Origin: Malaya genurostris
Lineage: Eukaryota > Arthropoda > Insecta > Diptera > Culicidae
DNA: 64,000 bases
Assembly: GCF_030247185.1 (NCBI RefSeq)
Contig: NC_080570.1
Coordinates: forward strand, 150,692,641-150,756,640
Reading direction: 5' to 3'
Part shown: positions 36,960 to 48,659 of the stretch, piece by piece
Layout of the letters: each line of letters starts with the position of its first letter
Position numbering within the stretch: the stretch's first letter is position 1
Notes under the pieces: model-generated
Databases searched by the model: none
What the model was told of the DNA's origin: nothing
The model's input: the letters and a program-made list of their open reading frames with translations, nothing else
Made by a program: the position numbers and the translations under genes

Positions 36960-39320
36960 AAGACATGGATAAAGGCAAAATTTATGTTCCTGAATTGTTG
37001 ACCTGGATTTTGGACCTTTGCTCTAGCCTGAACCTTTATTTTGGACCTGGATCTGAATTTTGAACTTAGATATTTAACCTGTATTTTTATCCCAAATTCT
37101 GGACTAGGATTCTAGACCTGAGTTCTAGACCGGGATCTTAATTTTATTCCTGGATTCTAGACCAGAATTCTACACCTGGGATCTGGATTAAATATCAAAC
37201 CTCAAATCCGGATTCATTGTCTGTATTTGGAATTAGGGTTGTAGTCTGAGTTTTGTATTTGGACTCAGAATCAGAATTTTGAGCCTAGATTTTGATGCAG
37301 AATTCGGGACTTTGTAACTGGATCCTGGAGTCAAGGTCTAATTTCTGGATCTGCATTCTAGACCTGAATTCTGGGCCTTGGCTCTAGACCTGAACCTTAA
37401 TTTTCTAACTGAATCTGAATTTTACAAATATATCCTGGATTTAGATCCTAAATCCTAAAACAAGATTCTAGGCTTGAGTTCTGGACCAGCATCTAAATTT
37501 TGAGCCTGTATTCTGGACCAGAGTCCTACACCTGGCAGCTGGAGTCTGGATTAGAATTTTAAACCTTGATTCAGGCCTAAAATTTGGAACCAGGATTCTG
37601 AATCTGATTTTTGTACTTGAATTCAGGAGCAGAATTTGGAACTTTGGAATTGAATTTTTGAACTAGAATCAAGGCCTCATTTCTGGACCTGTATTCTAGA
37701 TCTGAATTCTATACTTGGATTCTGGACCTTAGCTCTAGACATGAACCTTGAATTTGGACCTGGATCTGAATTTTGAACTTAGATATTCAACCTGGATTTT
37801 GGTTCTAAATTCTGGACCTGGATTCTAGACCTGCAAGCTTCCGGGCCGGAAATCTACTTTAGACCTGAAACTAGCTTTTGAACCTGGATCAAGGCCTAAT
37901 TTCTGGATCAGGATTCCATACCTGGAATCTGAACTTGGGTTTGAACCAGGATTCTGGATCGAAGCTTTGTATTTGGATTTGGGACCAGAATTATGAACCT
38001 GGATTCTGAAGCAGAATTCGGGACTTTTGAACTGGATTCTAGAGTTGATCACCTTCCAGAATTAAGGCATATTTACTGGAGCTATGTATTCTAGAACTGG
38101 ATTCTGTACTTAAATTCTGGATCTTAGCTCTAGACCTGAACTTTGATTTTGGGCATGGATTTGAATTTTGAATATTTAACCTGGATTTTAATCCACAATT
38201 CTGAACCGGGATCGGGATTATGTTCCTGGACTCAGGACCAGTACTCTTCACCTGGGAGCTGAATTCTGGATTAGAATATTAAACCTTGATTCATGCCTTG
38301 AATTTGGAGCCAGGATTCTGAATCTAAGTTTCATACTTGGATTCGGGACCAGAATTTTGAACCATGATTATGGAGCAGAGTTCGAGACTTTGTAACTGGA
38401 TTTTGGAATATAACACGGATTATATACTTGGATTCTGAACCTGGATTTTAGAATCTGGGCTGGATTCTGGACCAGAACTCTCAACCTGAGTTCTTGGCCC
38501 TAATTTGGAACCAGGATTCCAGACCTGAATTTGTCACTTGCATTCGGGGCCCGATTTCTCGAGCCGGATTCGGGACTTGCAACCTACTTTGCACCCGGAT
38601 TTTGGACTTGATTTTTATCCCGAAATTCTAAAACTAGCTTTTGAATCAAGATCAAGGCCTAATTCCTGGACCAGCATTCCATAGCTGGAATCTGTACTTG
38701 GATTCTTGACTTTAGCTCTAGACTTGAACTTTAATTTTGAACCTGGCTCTGAATTTTAAATATTTAACCTGGATTTTGATCCTCAATTCTGAACCAGAAT
38801 CCTACACCTGGGAGCTGGAGTCTGAATTTGAATTTTTAACCTGTATTCATGACCTGAATTTGGAACCTGGATTCTTTAGCAGACTTCGGGAATTTGAAAC
38901 TTTCTATCCCGAAACTCTGGACGTAATTTTTGAACCAATTTTTGAATTTTGTAATTGGATTCTGAACCTTAGCTCTAGACCTGAACCTTGATTTTGGACC
39001 TGAATCTGATTTGATCCAATATTCTAGATCAGGATCTGGGATCTGGAGCTGGATCAGAACTCTGAACCTGAATTCTTGAGCTGCATTTGGGACCAGGAAT
39101 CTGGAGCAGGATTCGGGGCTGGCAATCTTTTTAGGACCTGGATTCTGGACTCTATTTCTATCCCAAGATTCTGAAACTAGTTTTTGAACCTAGATCAAGG
39201 CCTAATTTTTGGAAGCTTTTCATACCTGGATTATGTTCTTGGATTCTGAACCTCAACTCTAGACCTGAAATTTGATTTTTGGCCTGGATCTGAATTTTGA
39301 CACAGATGTTCAACCTGTTA
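36960..39320. repeat. 2.35 kb minisatellite, 13-bp core in about 350-bp higher-order units
   Basis: The basic unit is close to GGACCTGGATTCT (13 bp), repeated with many substitutions. A longer phrase, 'agctctagacctgaacctt' followed by 'ggacctggatctgaatttt', recurs near 37014, 37378, 37727, 38121, 38709, 38966 and 39248. This gives higher-order spacing mostly between 260 and 390 bp. Because 13 is not a multiple of three, all frames are mixed, so short Pro/Ser/Asn-rich open frames here are not genes. Ends abruptly at a T-run at 39326. Confidence 0.85.
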
Positions 39321-39509
39321 CGTTTTTTTTTTCTTTTTCGTTGTTTATTTTTTGATCATTTGAGAACTTCGATGCCAAATTTTGAAAAGTGAAAGCATTT
39401 GTTATGTGAAAAAAGCGTTTTTATTTATTTTCATTTCGATTATTATTTATTTTGGTTGGTTGTAAAGCTATAGTTCCGAGCTTATCTATTAAAATAATTC
39501 CATAAAAAA

Positions 39510-39775
39510 ACCTGGAGGCGTCAAATCGGGTGATCTCGGGAGCCAGTCAAAATCATCTTTTTTCGATACGACTCGTCCGAGGAACAGTGGTCGTAACAAA
39601 TCGAATGTTTATCGAGCTGTATGGCATGTGGCACCGTCCTGTTGAAACCAGCAGCCATTCAAACCATTGGGCATAAAAAATCATTAATCATGGCTCGATA
39701 ATGATCGCCATTAACAGTTTTCGTTGCTCCATCTTCGTCTTGGAAATGATAAGAACCAATTAGTTGAAATTTTCA
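39510..39775 (-). pseudogene. Tc1/mariner-superfamily transposase fragment
   Basis: On the minus strand, pieces of a transposase core are readable across frames. First comes FQDEDGATKTVNGDHYRAMI, then CPMV followed by a stop. A frame change leads to FQQDGATCH (the QQDGA-CH block with the second catalytic Asp) and then a DDFDWLPRSPDLTP-like segment. The order matches the family that left its C-terminal tail at 5333-5814. Multiple frameshifts and a stop show it is dead. No terminal repeats were found. Confidence 0.65.
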
Positions 39776-39924
39776 GTGACATAGAACCGAAAATTTTGCG
39801 ATTTATTAATTTTAGTTTGACGTAAAGCCGCCATGACTAAGTTCAGTTTTTGCAATGACTGAGCGGAAATATATATTGGAGAAGCCAAGTGAAAGAAAAA
39901 CTAACAGAAAAGATGAATTTTTGG

Positions 39925-39929
39925 AAAAA
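39925..39929 (-). terminator. Candidate RNA polymerase III terminator
   Basis: Five T on the minus strand, 7 nt after the tRNA-like 3' end. Together with intact box A and box B this would suffice for a Pol III transcript. Confidence 0.5.
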
Positions 39930-39935
39930 GATACG

Positions 39936-40006
39936 CTCTGAGACAGGACTCGAACCTGCGTTCTTATGCATTCCGTGCATACGCGCTACCATTTCGCCAC
40001 TCTGAT
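39936..40006 (-). tRNA. tRNA-like sequence, anticodon position GGA, probably a pseudogene or SINE head
   Basis: Folds as a tRNA with normal arm lengths. The D-arm region contains box A TGGCGAAATGGTAGCGCG. The anticodon stem TATGC/GCATA is perfect around a 7-nt loop ACGGAAT. The variable loop is 5 nt. The T-arm GCAGG-TTCGAGT-CCTGT includes box B. The acceptor stem has two mismatches (positions 1-72 and 4-69). Position 33 is C instead of the near-universal T. The triplet GGA would mean Ser, but a Ser tRNA should have a long variable arm. These defects argue for a tRNA-derived sequence. TTTTT follows within 7 nt (39929-39925). Confidence 0.65.
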
Positions 40007-43000
40007 CTTGTTTTAGTCACTCTAAAACGCGAAACAGACATAGTAGCAACGTACATCGAACATGCTCTACATCCTGGCCGTCACCCGACCGATACCTTAT
40101 ATCCAAACATCTTCTCTGTCCATCAAACAGTAGTCCTCTCGCTTTATACCTATTTCTCCGATCAAGAATTGAGTAGAAGAGTGTATTTATAATCGCTTGT
40201 CACCTTCTTTAATGGTGCCAGTCGCTGGCTGGACATCGTCAGCGACAGACCCCTATGAAGGTCCAGCCAGCGACTGGTACCTCTGACAATGACCCTGTAG
40301 TTGACGAGAAACAGCGTCTACTTACAGCGTCAGCCGCCCGCTCCGGGTCAGACTCTGTCGTGGGCCGCCCCTAATATAAGGAATATACGCATATTTTTCC
40401 CTTCCCTGTCATCGTCCGACCAAAGATCCCATTAAGGTTACTAGCGCCGTAGTGAGTAAGGATTAGGAGTTTGGTATATGATTTATTCAGCTCTTCTGAC
40501 CGATCTGTTAGTTTCATAGCGTTCAAGTTTTCCGTCCCATCATAAACAGTTCTGCTAGATCCGTTCCAGCTGAGCTTAGAATGATTCATTGGGGTCATTG
40601 CTGGGACTTGGTTCGTATGAGCAGTGCACGTTTTTAATGCTGTTGATAAAGAAACGTCCTTCTATTATCATTAAGTATATTCTGTTTTTTGACTGGTTAA
40701 CGAATAACGGTGCGTATTCCCGTAAAAAGAAGACTTCAGTGTACTCTTTCGACGCCTTACTGAGACCGTAAAGATTGTTTCCAGGGAAATTTTTTAGACT
40801 GAATTTACTGATCTGAGGATGTTAAGTTGGGGACTTTTATATTTTATAATGATCGTTTTTAATCATTTTTAATTTGAAAAGATGTTTATCTTACTAAAAA
40901 CTATCATCGTGCGGGTGCGTAAGAAAAATCTGCATTTAGAAAGAATAACCAAATTATTATCTAAAACCTAAAAGATAAAGTTCACGATGCCGAAAACAGT
41001 AAACCTGTTTCAAATTTTGATTCGAACACACCAGGAAAAAACGGTGCGCCTACCTTGATGGGCTTTCCTGCCAACATGTAAACTGACACCATAGCAACCA
41101 TAGAACCATGTATAACTGGCGAATTGGAAAACATCAGAATCAATCTATAGAATCGAGTATTACTTTGGGCACCACCCCGGTATTGATAAGATTGATATGG
41201 GTGGAATAAAATTTCGCTTTGATGTTTGCTTCTTTTTTTTTGTTTTCCCCTGTGAAATACGTTACCTATGATCTAAATAATTCCAGAGCAGGTGCGTTCG
41301 ATGTATTTTGATGCGATTGCCCAGGAGAAAACTGAAAATTCCACCTGTCGTGTTGTTTGCTTTCGCACTAGAACCCGTGATGAATCACACTCCGAGATAT
41401 GAGAGCAAACAGTTTTTGAAATAAATATCGATTCACAGATCAAATTACAAGTTAAGTATTAACGAAATCAATCTGGCAGAATTCGGCCGTAGTTATTGTG
41501 TTATGAAAACCAAAAAAAAAATGAGAAAAGAAAAATCCTAATCGAATCCAACATTCAGACATTCAGGCTAAACATTTGCAATTCCTTGAAAGTTTGCCAA
41601 CTTCCCGAAGATTATATACAACACACAACCCTACGAACATTTCTTGCATGCGTCCGATTCGTTTTCTATCGCCGCAACCCAACCCATCGTCATCGATCAT
41701 AACCCCTTCCTCCCCCACAGCAGCCAGCCCCTTTTCTTCATCACCTACCACCATCAAGAATCGCCATCAGCCACATCAGCATAATTCATCGCATTTCTCA
41801 GTTCAGAGCAAATAATTTGTTCTACGGGTTTGAAGCAAAACTAACCAGAAAATTATTACCGTTCTCCGTTCCGGCCTGTGTCGTTATAAATGTCATCACG
41901 GTCAAAGCAAAGCGAAAAAAAGCTGGACTTTCAGCAAAAATTACAATTATCACCATCGTCGCCGTCGTCGTCCCGCGTTTCAGTACACAATGCCGACGAA
42001 CAGACGGACGAACGGGCAGACGGATGTATTGCCTGGACTGGACGACAAAGTCGATCATTAATCATAGAATTTTATTACTCTCCTTTGGTTTCGCCTCCAC
42101 CGAGTTGCGAACTCAGCAGTGCTGATGCCAGTTTATTTTTTTTTCTCAGAAATAGATCGCATCTTTCGCCAATTCAGCCAGTGCCTACTGCGAAATAAAG
42201 AACGGTGTGCGTCTCCATCGGAAGACGGAAGTCGGAAAGCGTCTCACATCTCCATCGAAAGAAAAAAAAACTAAATAAAAGTTTCATTCCATTTACGTAC
42301 AATCAGATAAATCCCAGTCAACTCAACCGAAAAAAAAACTAAAATCCGACTTAATTTGGAACCGTTTGACAAACGTCAATTTTTTGTTGTCACTGTCTGG
42401 AGCATGTCCGGAAAAAAAGATAAGCGTTTGTTTCTTCGCAACAAAACAACGGAAGCTGTTGGATAAACTGTTCAGTTTTAACTGACTTCCCCTTCCAGAT
42501 CAACCACAAATTGTCCACTTGACTCCGAAAATTACCATCTCTTCGTCCACCACCCCAAACCGGGATTCGCGTTCCCATGATGTTTCGAGGGATTAGTAGC
42601 CGAATGGCGGTTCATGGCGGCCGGGAAAAGCCAAGCAGAAACATCAATTTAATCAGCTTTGTGGTTGCTCGTTTTTAGCCCACAAACAAGTAATCCGGTT
42701 CTTTTTTTCTTTCTTTGCAACTCTGTGTCATTTCACTTCGTATCGTTCGTGTTGTCGAAGGAGCCGATGGTTTTTTTTAGGGGGTGTGCGTGCGTTGTTG
42801 TTTTGGGTTTCTATGGTGGTCGCTAAGAAATGGTGATGGCCACACTGATTAATTATCACACCGTTGGAGGAAGCAATTCTTCTTGCGAGGGTCGAAACGG
42901 AAGCGTTTTTTTCCTTTTTGGCAGGAACCGAATTAGTCACCGAATAACAAAATGGATGGAAATTATACGAGTCATTAAAGTTACCTGAGATGATTTTATT

Positions 43001-43590
43001 TCCTTGAAGAATAATTATCAACTTTTGTTAATTTTATTGCGAAGTGAATATATACTGCGACCAAAAGTAATTTTCCAACGTTTTTACCAGATTTAATACT
43101 TTATTATGGAAACGTAGTTATCGAGTCAATCTCGATTTCTACAACTGAAACGAAGCCTTGCTCAGCAAAACCGAAGTATAGATCGAATAACGAGGCTGTC
43201 AGATTCTAAATTATATGACAGGTAGAATAGAAAGAATTTCCCATTCGACACTCTTCATGCCGTTTCTGCCTGGACAATTCTACCTGAAATCCGTTGGTGG
43301 CTCCATCTTTTAGAAAGCGCTGGAAATTGACTTTTAAATCAAATGCTTGTTTGTAGTGAAACAAGGCTCAATATTCTCCTGCTTTGACGTAAACAGAGAA
43401 AAACGAATGGTGTGCAATTCACATTTGCTACGAGTGCCAAAAATCACACATTTTCAAAATAAAGTTAGAACATAAGTCTAACACTATTTTTTCTTAAGTG
43501 TGCATATATCGTTTTTTTTTTGTAAACTTTCAACTGAATTTTGCGGCTTTTTAGGCAATACGGGATTAAAATAAATATCATTGCTTTCAG
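40007..43590. other. Intron sequence without recognised genes
   Basis: Part of the 14.3 kb intron. No domain was found in any open frame. 41.5-42.6 kb is less AT-rich and contains Ser/Pro/His-coding low complexity in + frames (41576-41815, 41890-42198). Codon quality is not convincing. Confidence 0.4.
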
Positions 43591-43592
43591 CA

Positions 43593-44871
43593 CCCAACGT
43601 GTCGACGCCATTGGTTCAAGTCTTCTTCAGGGGCGTTTCAGAATATGTTAGTGCAATTACAATTTTTAATGAATTTTCATTAACAATTGTTCGTTCATTC
43701 TTATCTATGTCAATAGTAGATACGGTGGAGATTCAGTTTCTGATATAGCTATTTGTGTTCTATGATACACAGAAAAAAATTATGAATTATGTCATAATTC
43801 TACAAACGATACAATTCATAACTACTTAACTTTTCAAATGATTTTCAATATTCCACTCTTACAGAATTCTACAGTATCCGAGTGTAATTTGCAATCGGCT
43901 GCCAAAGTGCCACTGTATAAATTTATATGTATCAATTATTCATCAAGCAAAAAAATCATCAAGCATATATGGGCTTCTGTAATTCGGTCAATTATCTGAC
44001 GTGCTTTGTGATCTAATGTTTCTCGGTTCAAGTCGCGCTGTTGCTGTCGATCTTTTGTTTTTTTTATTTCATCCAATTCAAGCCAAGTAATTTTCAAATC
44101 ACACAGTTTTACATGTTCTTGAATATGAATTTGTGTGAAATATGACGCTTCAATGATGTGCATCTTAGGAGATGTACAATCACTAGATTTTTTCGAACTA
44201 TGTAGGATGCAAAAGTTACCGACGCCTTTTTATTTTAAGCATATAACTTCTGATTTAGTGCACATTCTGCGGACACTGATTAAGAAACTAAGTTGATTAA
44301 TTTGATTGAAAAGAGATATTATCAATTTAGAAAAGCGATAAATTTTGGTCATTTTAAAAAAAAGTGTTCTGTTCCAAGAAATTTCACTAAAAATATATTA
44401 ATGCAGTTTTTCAAAGAAAAAACTTTTTTTTTCTTTTTGAAAGCGTTTTGATTTGACCGGTCTTCCACGTTTTTTCTTAGCCGGAGCATCTCCTGTATGA
44501 GCAGCTAGATGTTTGGCCAAAACTTTGGCTTGCTTTCTCGATAGCAGCCTGCATATACTGACAATTTTTCTCGATTTGTCGAAAAAAAATGGAGTGCCGG
44601 TAACCGAAATCGGTACATTTTGAAAATGATAAAACAAATCTTTGGTTGCGAAAATTTTGATAGCATCCGGTATTAAATCACGAAATAGATGGAATTTACC
44701 TCATAAAATATTCAATCCACTCACCTTTCCGATTGATGTTCTTCAATTTATGAAGCCCTATCTAGACAGCTATTGATACTTACAAGAGCGTTTTTTGGCG
44801 AGAAACTATGACTAAATCCATTAAATACTGCTGCCCCTGATGAAGACACAAATCAATAGCATCGAAACGTT
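43593..44871 (-). mobile_element. Element bounded by an inverted 40-bp motif, possibly Penelope-like
   Basis: The right edge (about 44832-44871, +) has CCCCTGATGAAGAC, then CAATAGCATCGAAACGTTAG. The left edge (43593-43632) has the complement of CCCCTGAAGAAGAC, then CAATGGCGTCGACACGTTGG. 'CTGATGAAGAC...GTCGAAACG' ends are familiar from Penelope-like elements, which can carry inverted pseudo-LTRs; this family assignment is tentative. Two minus-strand open frames lie between (44637-44398 and 44163-43936). The first ends with an AT-hook-like KKKRGRPVKSKR. No reverse transcriptase or GIY-YIG motif was recognised. Confidence 0.45.
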
Positions 44872-44939
44872 AGTCGTGTCAAACAAAAAAAATATTGGTT
44901 TTCAATCCAGAACGGCCAGTGCGGAAGCGGATCATTTCA

Positions 44940-46660
44940 GACGATAGACGATTGGTCAAAAGTCGAGCACAGTCGTCCCGTCGAATGCCCTTTGTCGAAA
45001 GCTGTTTCGCAGAAAGTCGTTTCACCGTAGACCCGTTCAAGTCGTTTCTACGAAACTAGCTCCGTCGGAATCCGTTTCGACAGAAGTTCATCTAGCTCAA
45101 AACCAGTTTTGTCTAGTCATTTAGTCTAAAGTTGTTTCGCTTAAAGTCGTTTCAACAAAAAAAAGTTCCGTTTAAAGTTGTTTCTCCAGAAGTCGTTTCG
45201 CCGAAAGTTAATCTCGCTGGAAGTAGTTTTGTTCAGTCATTTGATTGAAAACGGTTTAGTTGTTTCGCTGAAAATCGTTCCACCGAAAACCGTTCTGCAT
45301 AGAGTCGTTTCATCGAAAGCCGTCTCCCCGAAGTCGTTTCGTCGAAAGTTCATCTCGCTAAAAGTAGTTTTGTTCAGTCATTTGATCGAAAGCGGATTAG
45401 CTGAAAGTTGTTTCACCGAAAACCATTCCGTATAAAGTCGTTTCACCGAAAGTCGTTTTTCCGAAAATTGTTTCGCCGGAAGCACATTTTACGTAAAGCA
45501 GTTTTGTCCAGTCATTTAACAGGAAAGGGCTTAGTCGAAAGTTGATTCACGGAAGTCGTTTCACCAAAAAAACCGTTCCACATACGGTCGTTTCACGGGA
45601 AGCCGCTTTCCCGAAAGTCGTTTCGCCGAAAGGTCATCCCGCTGAAAGTAGTTTCGTTCAGTCATTTCATAGAAAACGGTTTAGTCGAAAGTTATTTCAC
45701 CAAAAGTCGTTTCATCGGAAACCATTTAACCGGGAATTCATTTGACTGAAAGTAGTTTTGTCCAGTCATTTCATCGAATGCGGATAAGCTGGAAGTTGTT
45801 TCGTCGAAAGCCGTTCCGCATAAAGTCGCTTCACCGAAAGTCGTTTCCCCGGAAGCCGTATCGCAGAAAGTTCATTTTACTGAAAGCAGTTTTGTCCGGT
45901 CATTTAATAAAAAACCGAACCCGTTCACCATAAAGTCGTTTCGACGAACGCCGTTTCACCGAAACGGTTGAGTCGAAAGTTGTTTCGCAGAAAGTCGTTT
46001 CACCGGAAGTCATTTAGCCAGAAGTTTAGTTTGCTGAAAGTAATTTTGTCCAATCGTTTCATCGAAAGCATTCATTATGTGAAAGTTGTTTCACCGGAAA
46101 CCGTTCCGCATAAAGTCGCTTCACCGAAACTCGTTTCGACTGAAGGTCATTTAGCTGAAAGTAGTTTTGTCCAGTCATTTAATTGAAGGTTTCTCCGGAA
46201 GTCGTTTCGCTGGAATTCGTTCCATCGGAAGTTCATCTTACTGAAAGCAGTTTTATCCAGTCATTCTATCAGAAGCGTCGTTTCTCTGAAAACCGTTTCA
46301 CCGAAAACCGTTCCGCATAATGTCGTTTCTCCGAAAGCCGTTTTACCGCAATTCGTTTCACTGGAAGCTCATTTCGTTGAAAGAAAGCTTTTGTCCAGTC
46401 ATTTTATCAGTCTAAAGTCCTGCCGCAGAAAACCGTTCCAACGAAACCCGTTAAAGTCGTTTCATAGAAAGCCGTTTCCCCGAAATTCATTTCGCCGAAA
46501 GTTCATCTCAATGATAGCAGTTTTGCCTAGTTATTTCATTGAAAGCAATTTAGTCGAAAGTCGTTTCATCAAAAGCTGTTTCGCAGAAACTCGTTTCACC
46601 GAAAGCCATTTCGCAGAAAGCTATTTCACCGAAACGCGTTTCGCTGATTCTCTTCGCACC
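44940..46660. repeat. 1.7 kb minisatellite, 15-bp core in about 130-bp higher-order units
   Basis: The core is GTCGTTTCACCGAAA with many variants (TTTCGCCGAAAG, TTTCATCGAAAG). A marker phrase, 'gtttTGTCCAGTCATTT', recurs near 45110, 45232, 45374, 45509, 45656, 45762, 45893, 46167, 46257 and 46396, giving higher-order spacing of roughly 90-150 bp. Since 15 is a multiple of three, the + frame repeats SFHRK and similar over long runs, so several overlapping open frames exist. None has a credible start or splice context, and they carry frame breaks, so I do not call a gene. Confidence 0.85.
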
Positions 46661-46684
46661 GTTTTAATGTTCGGATTACGATAG

Positions 46685-48600
46685 TCGAACCGTTTTGTTT
46701 TGCACTAACAACAAGTGCGTTTTACATTTAAAGTTCGGTCATTCGGGTTATTTTCCATTCGTATTTCCTTAGCTATGCAGTAACACTTTTCCTCTTTCTG
46801 GGGAAACTGTTTATCTGAGTTAGAAATTTGTCTTAGTGTAGTAACTTGTCATATATCTGCTATCATCCAATAGACGGTTTCTAATTGTTTTCATTCGAAA
46901 AAAAGTAAGGACGCATCGGGTTCCGGCTTCCAACATGGTCTAATATGTTGTATATAGATAAACAATTCTGTGCTAATGATTTGATTTGGTAAAATTTATA
47001 AAAGAATTTCTAGTCCAAAATAAGTACGATTTCCAACTAGAATACGACTCTATGTTTTTCTGTTGGAATCGTTATCGACGGTCATCCTTGAGTCCAAATA
47101 CAAGAATTCATCATCCATTTCGATACTTATGATGAAAATCGTGATGTTTCATCTAAAGCGTCACTTCCTAAAACGTATTTTGTTGAAAGACTACTCGATT
47201 CGACAAGTTGTGATCTTGTGTCCGATGTATGTTTCCACCATCGTCACAAAGCAACGAATACTCACTATATGAATGTTATCTGTATAACTGAAATACTCAA
47301 CGTACCTTCGACAATGGTATGACTCTGGCTACGCTGGTAAAGATATTTTATAACAGAATAATACTGTTTCCGATAGACTACTTAATGACATAGGTACATT
47401 TTAAAAGAAAAAAAAACATCGTTCACGGGAAGCAACACAGTAATTGTAAGAATCACCCAACAACAACGTCAATTTTTTTTCTATATTCAAAATAAATATC
47501 ACACCACACACGAACGCACACCTTACGCATCACAAATAGATACAGAAAGCAGGAATAAGATTGTCACTACTGTTGAAGGTGGGAATAGTGGTGTGACTGT
47601 CAAATTATTCTGACTTGAAAGAAACGCAGTATGATATTCATAACATCGTTGAACTCATTCCAATTTGCCTGGATTCGACCCTCAGTCCGATGTATGTTTC
47701 CATCATCACCTCAAGGGGAAGCGAGAAAATTGTTTTATTTTAGGGATAAGGAAGCAGTTCGGAAAGTCAATTATTTGACTGTCACATCCTGACGGGAAAA
47801 GCAACGAAACCACTAGCGACAATCCTATTCCAGTGTTCTGTATCTGCAGCAAAAAAATGCACCATCAATGATATCATCATCATCATCAGCATCACCATTC
47901 GAGTAATCACGGAACAATTTTGCATGATATATCTCATCAGGAGCACACCATCATTACGACATCTTATTTCATGCCACACCGAACATTGAACAAATTTGCA
48001 TCGTGAAAAAAAATACACGCACACGCACACGTACACACACATACACAGACATACATCCGAACACCAATGATTGCTGTGAAAATTTTCAAGCTCAAATCAA
48101 GTTATCTAGTCAAATGCCAGTTATAGCATATTCAAACATTTATAAATATACATATATCGTTCGTTTTCAAATCTAGCTTACCTACATGATTACTGTTACC
48201 TATTATTACTTAGTGTGTTTTAGTCTGCCAAATGACTTTGTCTTAGCAAAATCAGTTAAAAGAATTGTGTGCATAAGCAAGCAGCAACCCACCACCACAA
48301 AAAAAACGAAGAGAACGCCAGTGAGACCATGTTTATTTTTATCAAGCTTGATCCCCGTGATCCACCAGAAATGATTAGCAAAATTGCCTTTATTTTCTTA
48401 GGAAAGTTGATATACTATTAGTCAATAAAAAGCAAAGCGCTCCGGCGAACTTCCGGGCTTCGTGTCATTCGGGCAGCCTAATTCAGTTTGCCGCAGCGCT
48501 TTCCCAATAATTGCCCGTTTCGTTTTCTCGATTTCTTGTTACTAACGAACTTTTTTTCCATTTTACTTCACTCGGAACCACCCCCTTGAAGGGTTGATCA
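46685..48600. other. Intron sequence with microsatellites
   Basis: No gene recognised. There is an (ATC)n tract at about 47869-47900 and a CA-rich tract at about 48008-48050. The last 60 bases before the exon at 48616 contain the pyrimidine-rich acceptor region. Confidence 0.5.
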
Positions 48601-48615
48601 CAAATCTCTCCGCAG

Positions 48616-48659
48616 AATGACGGGAACCTCGGGCAGCGAAGACGATCCGACGCATTCCG
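48616..48659 (+). CDS. 44-nt exon of the unidentified gene
   Basis: Bounded by CTCTCCGCAG and GGTAAGTG, both close to consensus. With phase 2 entry (AG+A = Arg) it encodes RMTGTSGSEDDPTHS and leaves one G for the next codon. The next exon at 59650 supplies TA to make Val. The perfect phase match on both sides is the main evidence. Such a small exon is easily skipped by automatic gene finders. Its acidic/Ser-rich content continues the polar character of the neighbours. Confidence 0.8.

Larger units (their letters stand above)
34359..48615 (+). other. 14.3 kb intron, repeat-filled
   Basis: Bounded by GTGAGT and CCGCAG with matching phase. It contains the 35-36.5 kb degenerate repeats, both minisatellite arrays, a transposase fragment, a tRNA-like sequence and the 43.6-44.9 kb element, each listed separately. 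The unique-looking part at 41.5-42.7 kb has a CCATCATC-rich open frame (41576-41815) with an AG after a strong pyrimidine tract at 41719-41720, so a cryptic or alternative terminal exon cannot be excluded. Nothing else in it looks coding. Confidence 0.7.

Noticed and set aside
37825..38991. Open frames rich in Ser, Pro, Asn or Glu in both strands
   Set aside because: By-products of the 13-bp minisatellite, whose period is not a multiple of three.
39936..40006. Functional serine tRNA
   Set aside because: GGA would mean Ser, but the long variable arm is absent, position 33 is C and the acceptor stem has two mismatches.
44826..44875. Functional hammerhead ribozyme
   Set aside because: CTGATGA and GAAA are present, but the intervening sequence does not form a canonical stem II, and the partner at 43.6 kb has core changes.
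45178..46684. Chain of + strand open frames rich in SFHRK
   Set aside because: They are produced by the 15-bp repeat unit; frame breaks between units and lack of start or splice context argue against a gene.
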